Below, in pieces: positions 1 through 10,462 of a DNA stretch of 62,999 nt; the stretch's first letter is position 1; the number at the start of each line of letters is the position of its first letter. The notes under the pieces were generated by a model. That model was not told where the DNA came from and did no database searches. It saw nothing but the letters and a program-made list of their open reading frames with translations. The stretch is from positions 1 to 62,999 of the forward strand of contig JAKSYS010000350.1 of the NCBI GenBank assembly GCA_022925895.1, written 5' to 3'. Origin of the DNA: Fragilaria crotonensis. Lineage: Eukaryota > Bacillariophyta > Fragilariophyceae > Fragilariales > Fragilariaceae. The translations under genes were made by a program, and so were the position numbers.

Positions 1-3
1 CAA

Positions 4-295
4 CGAAATAAATTCGAGTCTTGTCCAAATTTCTCTAAGTCCGTTTAGTCGGATGAGTCGTCTGCTTCGTGGTTTCGTCGTACCGTTGTCCGCGCACTGT
101 CGCGTCGATTCGTGTGTTGTCTGTGGTCATTCTTGCTCTCTCTTTGTGCTCGTGAGACTAGTAGAAATAAATAGATGGCATCGGAATCTGGTCCTAATAG
201 TTTTGTCTCTCTCTCCTGGTTCGTCTCGCGGTGTCGGTCCCGTGATAGTTATCTAGCGGGGTCCGTCGCGATTGTGAGTCGACCTGGTTTCCGCC
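4..295 (-). repeat. B2 copy of split direct repeat
   Basis: This stretch matches 539-830 almost base for base, with only small indels and substitutions, from CGAAATAAATTCGAG to CTGGTTTCCGCC. It is the outermost repeat on the 3' side of the DIRS-order element. Only the three bases at 1-3 lie outside it in this window. Confidence 0.9.
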
Positions 296-382
296 CCATG
301 CAGAGCATGGCCAGGAGGTAACCGGCGCCAGGGGCGCCGATGAACCTAGGCATCGGGCCAGAGAGGAGGTGTGGGTGGGTGG
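296..382. other. Linker between A2 and B2 with three short inverted repeats
   Basis: The stretch between the B2 and A2 repeats contains CCATGC/GCATGG (296-301 and 305-310, 3-base loop), CGGCGCC/GGCGCCG (323-329 and 333-339, 3-base loop) and GATG/CATC (339-342 and about 351-354). None is present at the corresponding A1 edge near 6682. Closely spaced hairpins at the recombining end of a tyrosine-recombinase element could be part of the recombination site; that role is inference. Confidence 0.5.
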
Positions 383-538
383 GATTAACTAGAGTAGTGT
401 CTTTGTCGATTCGAGTTCGTTCGGATTGTGAGCAATTCGTATCTTGTGTTGTGTTGTGTCGTGGTGTTCGTCTGTCTGTGTCTCGTGTTCGTCTGTCTGA
501 TGGCGACTGCCCCGTCCTTTCGATCTTCGGACATGCCA
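383..538 (-). repeat. A2 copy of split direct repeat
   Basis: It matches 6777-6932 from ATTAACTAGAGTAG through TCGGACATGCCA and abuts B1 with no gap at 538/539. The A2-B1 junction (GACATGCCA then CGAAATAAA) joins the two outer ends of the element, as expected for PAT/Ngaro-type split repeats. Confidence 0.88.
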
Positions 539-830
539 CGAAATAAATTCGAGTCTTGTCCAAATTTCTCTAAGTCCGTTTAGTCGGATGAGTCGTCTGC
601 TTCGTGGTTTCGCTGTACCGTTGTCTCGCGCACTGTCGCGTCGATTCGTGTGTTGTCTGTGGTCATTCTCGTTTCTCTTTGTGCTCGTGAGACTAGTAGA
701 AATAAATAGATGGCATCGGAATCTGGTCCTAATAGTTTTGTCTCTCTCCTGGTTCGTCTCGCGGTGTCGGTCCCGTGATAGTTATCTAGCGGGGTCCGTC
801 GCGCGATTGTGAGTCGACCTGGTTTCCGCC
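539..830 (-). repeat. B1 copy of split direct repeat
   Basis: This is the internal partner of B2 (4-295). Homology stops sharply after GGTTTCCGCC at 830, where the coding part of the element begins. The recombinase reading frame ends about 70 bp farther in, at 903. Confidence 0.9.
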
Positions 831-902
831 ATTTTCCGGTTGTCGTTCGTCCGCAGAATCTGGGGCGATCGTAGAAAGATTGTCGACTCGTCATGCGTGC
901 GG

Positions 903-2029
903 CTACCCGAGTGTCGAGTCCGGCACTTGAATTCGGAGGTATCTCATGAACGTCTGGCGCCACCTCCCACCATCTGAATCGTCTCACTTGGAACTCCGGC
1001 GAGGTGCATGGCCATCGCGGCGCCTGATCTGATCGAGTGAGTGCCGATGCCACTCGCCTGGAGGCCAAGCCTCCTCCTGCGCGAGTCGTCGCCATCCTGA
1101 GCTGCCTCAGTATGGACTTGGAAGAGATGTGTTGGGGTTCGTCTGAGTCCTGCGTCCTGACGGCGTTAATCTTCGGGTTCGTCCGTGAATGGCAATCGTA
1201 ACTCCGTACCCTCGTCGTCAGGTCCGCTAGCACGCGGACGGGGCAGATGTCCGTTTGTCCCTGCCTGTCGTTTCGATGCTGAGTCACTGTCGCGCCTTTG
1301 TCCCCGTTTCTTTGTCGCCGGAAGGTGATCGACACGGTGTCGGCATTCTCCAGTTGTCCTCGGTCGGTTGTCTGCAGGTCCTGTCCCTTCTGTCGGAAAC
1401 GAACGTCGTCTCTGATCACTGATGTCGTCCGTCGGCTTCCGACATCGGAATATTCGCACGACCTCATGGCGAAAAAGAACGCGACCACCACAAGTTGTCC
1501 AATAGCGATGTCCGTCTCGTTTCTTGCCCAGGATCGAACCTTTCGAATCACCTCTAACGGCAGCGCCTGCGGGTAGGTCCTGGGTCCTCGTCGGCGTAAC
1601 GTTTCAGTTGTGCCAGAAGGGGGTCGAGTCGTCCGGCGGCGTCGTGGATTGGGCTCTCAAATTTGTTAAGCCTGAAGGCCTGAGCCACACCGTCGAGGGT
1701 GGCACGAATGGAACCGGACAAGGGTCCATTGCCAGCTTCCTGAGGTTGTCGGGAGCGGCCGTCCGTCCCGGCGGCGGCGGCAGGCGAACGTTTCTGCTTT
1801 CGCTTCTCGTCCGAGTCCTTGAGAAAAGGCTCTCTCCGACTCCGTCGATTCGTCCGAGGAATCTTTCGTAACAGCGCCAGCTGCTATCGCGCTTGGCACG
1901 GGTTGAGTCGGCAAGAGCTGCGTTTTGGGCAGCAGCTGCAGCCAGCCTCCAATCTGCGAAATAAGGGCTGGCCGCAGGGATGATCCTGAAGTTCTGTGGA
2001 ACAAACGGTGAGCAGTTTTTCGTGATCAA
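903..2029 (-). pseudogene. Tyrosine recombinase of the DIRS-order element (frameshifted)
   Basis: The product would cut and rejoin the circular DNA intermediate of the retrotransposon through a phosphotyrosine link. The N-terminal part (minus frame from 2029) has a SAM-like core-binding stretch with the motif STRAKRDSSWRCYERFLG. The catalytic half starts in another frame near 1551 with AFFFAMRSCEY, holding the first catalytic Arg, and ICPVRVLADL. The HSIRSG box (His and second Arg) lies around 1015-1035, and MRYLRIQV, carrying the likely nucleophilic Tyr, sits near 925 in yet another frame. The start overlaps the end of the RNase H frame by about 146 bp, as is common in DIRS elements. At least three frame changes make it a pseudogene. 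Confidence 0.8.
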
Positions 2030-4057
2030 GTCTGTCAGTGCCGCGTCTAGAGCGAAATCTGGAGAGCATGTCCGCCACCTTGTTCTCTTTCCCGAACCAC
2101 TGCGTGTAGTGGTCTATCTCGTGCGTGAGGCAGAAATCAGCGAACGCTCGGGCTATCGTCAGGTGAAGCGGACAATCGTCGTTGAAGTTCGACTTAGCAA
2201 GCCATCCCGCTGCTGAGGTGCTGTCTCCTGACTGAGCAGAACGTCTTCGTCCGTCCACGCGGCCCCTTCGTGGAATTCCACGATCATCCCCACAAAGGCA
2301 GCAAGGAACTCGAGAGTGTTTAGGGTCGCCGCCCCAGCAGGTGCTCTGGTAGCTGATATCGCCACGCCAGGCGCTCTTGAGGCAGTAGCCTCCGATGCCT
2401 TGTGGGCATGCGTCCACCCTCACTATGCGCGTCGGCCACCGGCAAACCAGCCTGTTGATCGAGATACCTCGCGACGCCTTCTGAAGGAAAGCCTTCCACA
2501 GAATCAGGTCGTCCAGTTGGGGTTTGGTCAGTCTCGCCTTCCCGGCCTGCTTCGAACGCTCGCAGGCCTTGTATAGCCTTCCCATAAAGTGTCTTGCGTA
2601 AGGGATGACGTAGGCGGCGTGGCTAAAACGTCCGAGGGTCGTCTCTAGGTCTCTCGTCGTCACGAAGGCATGTCTGTGCGTCAGCATCCTGTCAACGGCT
2701 TGCGTCCAGCTCATGTGCTTATCGTGAGGCAGTGCGACGACGAAGCGGGTGTGTCCACGATCCATCCGAGGATCATCTTCGGATGGTTTGGCCTCGGCCA
2801 GGAACTTTGGGATCGCAAGGATATCGTCTCTGGGAAAAGTCTCCTTAACCTCGGGGTCGCAAGGCCTCCCGACCAGGTGGAGCGCCAGCGGATCGCGGCA
2901 GCGCTCTTTTCTGCGTCGCGGGGTTGAAGGCCCCAAAATGTCGTCCAGGTAGCAGTCGAAGCGAGGGAGGTCGTCGTAGGGTGGATAGTTCACTGCGAAG
3001 TAGTCCGCCTTGCCGAAAACACTCATTTTGTCGACCGACCCTTTGTCATTGTCCACTGCCCTTCGGTGTCCAGGAGGTGCTGGTGCGGCGAGTGGTAGAC
3101 GCTCGGATCCCAGTCGTCCCTGCGGACAAGGTCGTTTGCCAAGTCCGTGATCATCTCCGACACGTCGCTCCATTGCGATGGGTTTGGCGCTCCACCGAAC
3201 GTCATCCTCAGCGCCACTAACAGCAGGTCGTCGATACGTGCAGGACTTCATGGCTGTGGCTGCTTTGAGATGGATTCGTCTGTAGGCGGATTTGCAGTCG
3301 ACCTTCGTCATCCAGATAGGCTCGTCTGGCCATAGTTGGCGCAGGAACGAGATGTGGTACATGAGTCTGCTGAATGCTTTTCCGAAACGTGCTTCTGTCA
3401 GTTGGGATGTGTCCACGCGTTCATTTACGCTTCGTCCTGCCACTCCGCTCGGGCTGAATGACTGGTCATGTGTCAGTCGGAGTTTCTCTATTGAATTTCC
3501 TTTCGCGATCGACGTCTGCGCGACCATCCCCAGAGGCGCGACCTCGCATCCCTTGATCTCTAAGGCGGCTTCTCGCGGCAGTGGTAGCTGCCAACCCTTG
3601 AGGCTTCGTCCTTCAGCATGGATATCAACTTTGCCTCGTGGCCTCGGGCCGATTTGTGATTGCCGCGAGCTAAGTTGGCGCGCACGTCCGCGAGGCGGTC
3701 AGAATCCGAGATCTCGCGAAGCGGGAACTCGCCCCTTCGAGATGCGCTCCTGAAAACGCGGCCAGAGGGGGTGGGCGGACAGGAGCGGGGCGAAGTTCGG
3801 GGGCGAAACTCGGATCCCGGCGTCAGGGCGCTGAACGGCTGGGCCCGAAGGGCGGCGTCGAGGTCGAGGGCGTACCGTTTGAGCACCGCGAGGTTGTGGC
3901 GGGCGGCGTCGTGCGTCCAGTCGAAGCGAAACTCCGTCGCGTGGGTGCGCGGTTGGCCGGAGTGCAAAATAGTGGCAAGGGCATCGGCCAGGCGTGGTTC
4001 GGGAGTCGGGAACGGCGAGTCGACGTTCGGGAGCGGGATCGTCGGCAATGGCACCAA
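1884..4057 (-). pseudogene. Reverse transcriptase-RNase H of the DIRS-order element (frameshifted)
   Basis: Upstream conserved segments (HNLAVLKRYALDLD, DRLADVRANLARGNHKSARG) lie in a frame from 4057 to 3560, then coding moves to the frame from 3527. There one reads HDQSFSPSG and VDCKSAYRRIHLKA, then a stretch present only in another frame (3217-3023, with RMTFGGAPNPSQW), and then YLDDILG, the YxDD palm motif near 2940. RNase H follows with RVDACPQGIGGY and ends with GKENKVADMLSR. Two compensating shifts inside the palm and one before it show decay. Domain order and motifs match DIRS-type RT-RNase H rather than Gypsy or Copia. Confidence 0.85.
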
Positions 4058-4439
4058 CGATGGGAACTTACCGGGAAGCGGGCGTGGCGTGTCTGCGAGG
4101 GCTGATGTCGGCGCGTCGGGGCGTCTCCGGGCGACAATGCGCGCGCCACGGAGTGGTCGGTCGGTGGCGAGTCGAGGGCGGGAGCGTAGCGCCCAGGCCC
4201 GACTTCGTTTCGTGACGGGTCGTCGCGGGCTGGCGAGAGATGCGGGGCGTCGGCGACGTGGCGGGGCGAGAAGGTTCGTGCGCGTGGGTTCCCGCGGGAC
4301 TGTCTCGGCGGCAGATTCCGATAAAGTCCGGGCGTCCTACGTGGCGTCTGTTGTGGAACTCGGCCGTCGACCGTTCCTGGTCGAACGCCCATTGCGACGG
4401 CTGTGCGACGAAGGCGGGCTGGAAGTAAGCAGATGCAGA

Positions 4440-6644
4440 GGGTCCTAATTTTGTTTTCTTGCTGGGCGGCGTCGCGTCGGACGAGGGGCGGCATGCGCGC
4501 CCGGCACTGCTCTACCCACGCTCGTACGGCGGTCGTCTGTTCGGTCGTGAGGGCGACGTGCGAGGCGCTCAAGAAACAGCTCTTGACGCACTTCCCGTTT
4601 AGGTGCCACCTGCAGCACATGTTCGGGATCGGTCCACTTCGGACGTGATCGAGGAACACCTGCCAAGTGTCGTTCGCGTCTCTCGGGAAAAGGTCCTGCT
4701 GTGGGTTTGTGACTGCGTCCGCGGGTTGCCCGCGACGTCCGGCTCGAGCGCTCCCGGCGGCGGCTACAGGCTGCGAGTCGCCCTTTTTGGTCGACTCCAC
4801 GTCCCAGCCGCTCCTTGAGGAAGTCGCAGGCCGGGAAGACAAAGGCGCCGTCCTCCAACTGCTGCCGGGTGGACCTGAATTCTAGGAGTGCTGGGTTGAT
4901 CTCGTCCTCGTGTTCGACTCCAGCGCAGAGAACTAGGTATTGTTGCATGCGTTTTTCGATGAACCAACCTAACCTGCACGCGGCTGAGGGGTCAGCGTGC
5001 GCTAGCTGGCGGAGCGTCGCCAGTGTGGAGCCGACCGCCCTGGTCAGGAAACGGCTCCACTCGTCCAACATGTGTGTGAGCGGGGAATTGGCTCCGAAAA
5101 AGGAGCTCCAGCACTCCGCTCATGTTCTCGATAAGCCGCGCGAGTTCGTGAAAATCTTTCGGCACCGTGAAGTTGAGTTTTGTCATGCTCTTGATGTCCT
5201 TCTCCGAGAAGCCCGTGGTCGTGTCGGTCGTCTTGAGTTGCATTTGCACAAGGGTGCTGGCGTGATCAGAGGCTTCTCGCCCGATCGCTGCTGCTCGGGC
5301 GAACGTCTGGGGACCGCAACAGAAGAGGCTGAAGGCCCCTGGCCGGTCAGGTGTGTCGGCCGTGAAAGAAGCGGTGCGGATTGCGGCGCAGAAGCCCATG
5401 GGAATGAACGCGTCTCGACCTTTGGTGTTCCTCAAGAAGTGGTGGATGTGGTTTTGTACGTAGGCCACGTTGCTAAGCGTCAGGATGTCCGAGAAAGACT
5501 GGACCGGGCGGCTGCGAATCATCCTGTCGGCGTCCCTTTCGGACACGAAAAGGACCATTCGTTTCGTCGACGGCGGGAGAGTCAAAGCCTGTCTTCGACG
5601 TTTGGGGGACGAGGTCGCTGCGTTTGCTGCCTGTCGCTCCAGTAACGTTGACAGGTTTCGAATGGCGTCCTCTGTGCGTCCTGGCGTGCTGGCATGGTCG
5701 TCCGTCCGAATGAGGCTCCTAGCTCTGACCGCCAGATGCTTGAGGTGTAGCGATTTCGCCCATTCGTCCGATCGTTTGGAGTATGCGTTTGATGCCGCCA
5801 CCCCGCTTTGTCGGTCCCGGGTCCTCCTCGAGTTTACCGCTACGCTGAGGACCCACCGCGGGATGTAAGAGGCTGCCTCCGCGCGGATGGTTGCTCTGGA
5901 CGGGTCTGGGTCCTCGCTCGCTCTCTGTTTAATGGCGTTGACGATCAGTAGGGCGAGCTCCTCTGGCGCGGTGACGTAAGTGTCCATGATGGCGGCTGCG
6001 ATGAAGGCCGGCACCGGGACGGTGGGCTTCATCGTGAACCCGACGACCGTGACGTCGTCTGTGTCGTCCTCGCTCGCTTCGACTGGCTTGCTTGGCTTCG
6101 CCCGGTGCTTCGTTCCGCTTCCTTTCTTCGGTCGTCCTCTGGTTGCAGTCGGCAGGGTGCCGGCTGGCTCGGCTTCGCGCGTGGCTCCGGTGCTGACGCC
6201 TGACACCTGGGCACGTGTCGTCAGAGATTCATTGATCGCCGCCAGTACGTCCGACGTAGAATTCCACGAGAGCATCCTCGACCAATCAAAAGGCGTTCCG
6301 ATGTGTCGCTCTACGACCTGTTTCGTGTCGACCGCCATGGCGGCGGCGAAGCCGCCAGCCCCCATCAGTGCCCAAAGGGCGTTCGTCCCGTCGTTGAGTC
6401 CATCGTCAGCGTCGTGGTGGAAGTGGTGAAAGAGTCGGATGACTCCGTGCGTGTTTACCATAAGGTGGGCGACTTCCGGAGAGCACAAGTGTACGAATCC
6501 TGTAGAATTTGTACTGACCGAGTTCGTCTTCGAATTCAAAGCGCTGAGCTTTTCGACGACCTCCCACTGGTCGAGCTTCCTGAAAACGTCCAACCACGTC
6601 AAGGTCATCGTCATCGGTGAGCGAGCGTCGTCTGACCCCTCCAT
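4440..6644 (-). pseudogene. Gag-like protein of the DIRS-order element with a CCCH-type zinc motif
   Basis: A 550-codon frame begins at 6644 (MEGSDDARSPMTMTLTWLDV) and passes through a Ser/Thr- and basic-rich segment with no recognisable domain. It continues in two shifted frames (from 5071 and from 4842). The last holds MCCRWHLNGKCVKSCFLSASH at about 4617-4558, a Cys/His cluster of the kind found at the end of DIRS-type gag proteins. Position upstream of the RT and this cluster are the basis for the call. The individual frames are not intact, so the real protein boundaries are uncertain. Confidence 0.65.
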
Positions 6645-6681
6645 TGCGTCTGTGGTTCAAGTCGGGTCGGGGGAGAGGCCA

Positions 6682-6932
6682 GATTAACTAGAGTAGTGTC
6701 TTTGTCGATTCGAGTTCGTTCGGATTGTGAGCAATTCGTATCTTGTGTAGTAGTGTCTTTGTCGATTCGAGTTCGTATTAACTAGAGTAGTGTCTTTGTC
6801 GATTCGAGTTCGTTCGGATTGTGAGCAATTCGTATCTTGTGTTGTGTTGTGTCGTGGTGTTCGTCTGTCTGTGTCTCGTGTTCGTCTGTCTGATGGCGAC
6901 TGCCCGTCCTTTCCCGATCTTCGGACATGCCA
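6682..6932 (-). repeat. A1 terminal repeat, internally expanded
   Basis: It is the 5' terminal repeat of the DIRS-order element, matching A2 (383-538) over 6777-6932. The inner edge carries an extra full copy (6682-6746) and a partial copy (about 6747-6776) of the first ~65 bases, so A1 is ~95 bp longer than A2. Confidence 0.85.
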
Positions 6933-8488
6933 GGCTCGTGAGACGCTCGGTAAAGTTAAACCTGCTGAACGACGGCCAACATGGATCAGTTCCAGGTAGG
7001 ACCACCATGGACCCAGTCATGTTGAACCAATTGACGACCGATCTGTGCCGATTGTTAAAGATTAACTACGTTCGCTTCGACAACGACGCTTCAGCCTGTT
7101 TCGACAGGATAATTGTTGCTCTTGGAATGCTCGCAGCACGTCGGTGCGGTATGCCATTCGAAGCAGTGCGAACACATTCCAAAGCTCTGGAGTTAATGCA
7201 ATATATGGTAAAAACCATGTATGGCGTTTCTGATGACTCGTACAGGGGTACGGCACTGGAACCATTATTCGGGACGGGACAAGGAAGTGGGGCATCTCCT
7301 GCAGTATGGCTTTCACTGGTGGTTCTTCTGTTAAACACGATGGAAAAAGTAATCCCAGATAGAATTACTTTTAAATCGGCGGACGGGAACATTGTACATC
7401 CACGACTCGTGGATGCTTTTGTCGATGATACCGCCATTGGATTGACGGATTCAGGTGGATTGGATATGCCAGAACTTATTGCCTCTCTGGAAAAGGTCGC
7501 ACAAACCTGGGAACAGCTTCTCCATTTCTCGGGAGGCGCCTTAAATTTAAACAAGTGTTCGTGGTACGTCATGTTTTGGGATTGGCGCCAAGGACGACCA
7601 CACCTCAGGGAAATTGACATAAATGATCCGAAAATTCGTCTGTCTCAAGGGCTCAACAACCACCATAAGGTTGTGATACGACGACAACCGTTGAGTACAT
7701 CATCCCGGATATTGGGCGTGCACCAAACGCCCCTAGGAGATTTTTCTGATCACATCACGGTACTGAAGAAAAAGGCAGATCAATACGCAAGTCACTTAAG
7801 ATCACCTCGATTAACTCTTACCGACATAAAGGTTTTCCATCGGTCCGTTTATTCTCCGGCTATGCGATACTCGCTTCCCGCATTAGCGGTGGACGAGGAG
7901 GAACTTGAACGTGTGCAGTCCAAAATTATTCCAACTATTGTTCAACGAATGGGATTTTCCAGCAAAATGTCAACTGCTATCCGCTACGGACCCACATCAA
8001 TGGGGGGATTGAATCTAATGGATCTCCGCACAGAATGCGGCATCGAAATGATCAAATACTTCAGACATGAAGTTTATGGCAACACAAAAGTCGGACAACT
8101 TCTTTTGCTCCAAGTCCAAGCTTCACAATTGGAGTCTGGGCTCCCGGTTAATCTTTTGGAGGAACCAACCGTTCACAACCCATATCTCACACCGACATGG
8201 ATTTTGTCAATGCGACAGTTCAAGTCCAACCACAATATTCTGATTACGGTGACGGATCCATATCAAGTTAGACTCAACAGTCCAACAGACCAGCACATCA
8301 TGGATTTGACCCGACTCAAGGGATATACAACTCGACAGCAAAAAGACATAAATCTGGTTCGTATTCACCTGCAGTCGTCCACCCTGTTTGATCTCGTGGA
8401 TCGCCAGGATAACACCAAAATTGCAAAATGGGCAATGGAAGCTCGGAGACCAGCGACTTTCCAAGATGACACGGCATGCATGGCCTAG
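6933..8488 (+). pseudogene. Non-LTR reverse transcriptase (5'-truncated)
   Basis: The frame has all main RT blocks: LLNDGQHGSVPGRTTMDPV, FDNDASACFDRII (first catalytic Asp), GTGQGSGASPAVW and FVDDTAIG (the xxDD catalytic pair, about 7421-7445), then a thumb/connection region ending in DRQDNTKIAKWAMEARRP. The open frame extends upstream to 6821, but those codons come from the A1 repeat of the neighbouring element and are not part of this gene. The frame ends at 8488, while homologous-looking coding continues in another frame from about 8388. That overlap is either a one-base lesion or a frameshift joining RT to the RNase H part. No endonuclease domain is visible, presumably lost with the 5' end. 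Confidence 0.85.
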
Positions 8489-10256
8489 GCAAGCAGAATT
8501 GGGGGCGTCAATGAAACGATTATGGAGGAGATACATATCTTCGCAATTTCTGCGATACGACCGATTCTGGAGAGAACCGCCATGCAAAGAGAATCGAAGT
8601 CCAGGCGACGTCTCTGTTTTTGCAAATCCTTCAAATGCTGGAACCGGATCATCCATCTCTCGGGCAATCAAACAACTTCCAAGGCATCGTCGACGACTTC
8701 TGTCGCATGTTCGGCAGCTGGCATCATCCGAGCGTATGTGGGAGGCATGTCAAACAAAACAGACGCTGACAATTGCTTCAGATGGTGGACTAAAAGGCCG
8801 TAAAGGGACGTTCGGGTGGTTAGTGACAACACCCTCTGATGAGATTCTGGTGGAAGGAGCTGGTCCGGTCGATGGTCCCTTCAACACGGCAAATTCCACT
8901 CGGTGTGAACTTGGAGGCTATGCTGCTTCGTTATTATATCTCGCGCTTTTACATTCGGTGTGGGGTAAACGACACAAATGCAGGTTCCGATGGCTCACAG
9001 ACAGCAAAGGTGCGATTGCCAAGGTACAGAAACACTCCAACCATAATGTCCACATCAAACAAAGACAACCGAGTAATGCGGATTACCTAGGTATCATTCA
9101 ATTGGAGACATCAGCAATACGTCGGAGGATCAAAACAGAATGGGTGAAAGGCCATCAATCGATGAAAGAAGGACAAGGTAATCGCCGAGACATCAAATGG
9201 AATCACCATGCCGACAAATTGGCCTCGTGGTACCGTGATCAGACCAACCAAAGGCAATCGGTCGAACATACTGAACATACTCCCGAAGCACGTGTCTCTA
9301 TCATCATCAACGGCGTGCGGGTTGTGGGCCAAGAAGAGGCATCCTCACGATATCACATCAACGGATATCATCTTCGGCAGTATATCCAGTCGCGACAGAA
9401 GTGGACAAACCAAGTATGGGACAGGACTGATCTCGAGGTATTTGGAACTTTTCACAACCGGCTGTCACCCAGTGCGCAGATCGCTCATACGAAATTCGCT
9501 TTCGAGCAATGGTGTACAGGGACCAAACGTTTTCGCATCGCGCCTATCAAAGACGACAATCTCGACAAGTGTCCATGTTGCAAGGAACATGAAAACTGGC
9601 AACATGTGCTACGATGCCGTCAAAACCCGGATCGCACTAAGACTTTGACTGAACTGGCAAAGAGACTAACTCCGACAGAATTTCAACCAGTGTTCACGTT
9701 ACTGAGAGACGGGGTACTGACATGGCTTGAAGGAAATACATACGATCCTGACATCTCCGGTTTTCCTATGAAATTGTGGGGTATCATTCGAAACGCGTTA
9801 TCTGACCAAGAACAGATTGGTTGGCAGAACGCAATGAAAGGTTACTTGAGCGTCGAGTGGCGAGCCATTGCTGAGACGGATCCATATGGAACTGCCATTA
9901 TGACTCAAGAAGGGAAGGGGATTCACACTCTCCGAACAATATTGATACATGTTAATCAGGCCACCCAATGTCTATGGAAAGCCCAAAACAACCTCCTGCA
10001 TCAATCAAATGAGGCAGAAATGCAACTTGTCCGGGATTCGGAAATCGCAGAGATTCGAGAGATGCATGCAAGCATAGAAAAGATTCCTGCAGCCAATAGA
10101 CACTACTGTGAACGATCACTTGATGTTCTTCTCAAGAAAAATCATTCTTCGCGGAGAAGGTGGTTACGTTATATGAGGATGGCGAGAGCCCGCATGGAAC
10201 AAGATGGCAAACGTCAACTACTTTTGACCCAATTTTTTCGACCTGTTAGTATTTGA
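8388..10256 (+). CDS. RNase H and C-terminal zinc-finger part of the non-LTR element
   Basis: This 622-codon open frame carries an RNase H domain with its acidic residues in order: IASDGGLKG (Asp), NSTRCELGGY (Glu), WLTDSKGAI (Asp) and NHHADKLASW (Asp). These remove the RNA strand after reverse transcription. Farther on, CPCCKEHENWQHVLRC is the Cys/His finger often found at the end of non-LTR polymerases. The remaining 200 residues are unassigned. It is shifted relative to the RT frame ending at 8488, and true coding probably joins around 8470-8490. Long and uninterrupted, it is the best preserved part of the element. Confidence 0.75.
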   Translation: MISWIARITPKLQNGQWKLGDQRLSKMTRHAWPRQAELGASMKRLWRRYISSQFLRYDRFWREPPCKENRSPGDVSVFANPSNAGTGSSISRAIKQLPRHRRRLLSHVRQLASSERMWEACQTKQTLTIASDGGLKGRKGTFGWLVTTPSDEILVEGAGPVDGPFNTANSTRCELGGYAASLLYLALLHSVWGKRHKCRFRWLTDSKGAIAKVQKHSNHNVHIKQRQPSNADYLGIIQLETSAIRRRIKTEWVKGHQSMKEGQGNRRDIKWNHHADKLASWYRDQTNQRQSVEHTEHTPEARVSIIINGVRVVGQEEASSRYHINGYHLRQYIQSRQKWTNQVWDRTDLEVFGTFHNRLSPSAQIAHTKFAFEQWCTGTKRFRIAPIKDDNLDKCPCCKEHENWQHVLRCRQNPDRTKTLTELAKRLTPTEFQPVFTLLRDGVLTWLEGNTYDPDISGFPMKLWGIIRNALSDQEQIGWQNAMKGYLSVEWRAIAETDPYGTAIMTQEGKGIHTLRTILIHVNQATQCLWKAQNNLLHQSNEAEMQLVRDSEIAEIREMHASIEKIPAANRHYCERSLDVLLKKNHSSRRRWLRYMRMARARMEQDGKRQLLLTQFFRPVSI

Positions 10257-10462
10257 GATGTGACCCGGATCAAGCAAGGACTCGATATGTTCATTAGGGG
10301 GAGGGATAATTTATTGTCGCCGACCTGAAATATGGTTAGGCCACAAGGGGTACTCACTTCGGTTTTGGAAAAAGATCGAAGACGGAGACTAGCCCAATAA
10401 TTAGGTTCTATTTATTTTATCATGACCTTTCGGTCACTGGCGACCGCGGCGGACCACGTGCT

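Larger units (their letters stand above)
4..6932 (-). mobile_element. DIRS-order (tyrosine-recombinase) retrotransposon, degenerate
   Basis: Read on the minus strand the order is terminal repeat A1 (6682-6932), a gag-like region, reverse transcriptase/RNase H, tyrosine recombinase, then repeats B1 (539-830), A2 (383-538) and B2 (4-295). This A1-ORFs-B1-A2-B2 arrangement of split direct repeats is the known architecture of PAT/Ngaro-type members of the DIRS order, which integrate with a tyrosine recombinase rather than a DDE integrase. The coding part is visibly richer in G and C than the DNA to its right. All three coding regions are broken by frameshifts, so this copy is probably inactive. 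No target-site duplication is expected for this class and none is visible. The element interrupts the 5' side of a non-LTR retrotransposon that resumes at 6933. The class call is firm; family placement is not attempted. Confidence 0.85.
6933..10400 (+). mobile_element. Non-LTR (LINE-like) retrotransposon, 5'-interrupted
   Basis: A reverse transcriptase is followed by an RNase H domain and a C-terminal CCHC-like finger, with no LTRs around them. That order is typical of non-LTR elements. The 5' part is missing because the DIRS-order element abuts it at 6932/6933. The left half should lie beyond position 1 of the window if this was a clean insertion. The 3' end is not marked by a poly(A) tract; the sequence after the stop at 10256 becomes DDE_1 transposase coding near 10463, so the right edge is only approximate. 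Confidence 0.8.

Noticed and set aside
3660..4448. 262-codon plus-strand open frame in the DIRS-order element
   Set aside because: Very high G+C removes stops by chance; composition is Arg/Gly/Ala with no domain, and the minus strand has recognisable gag and RT segments there.
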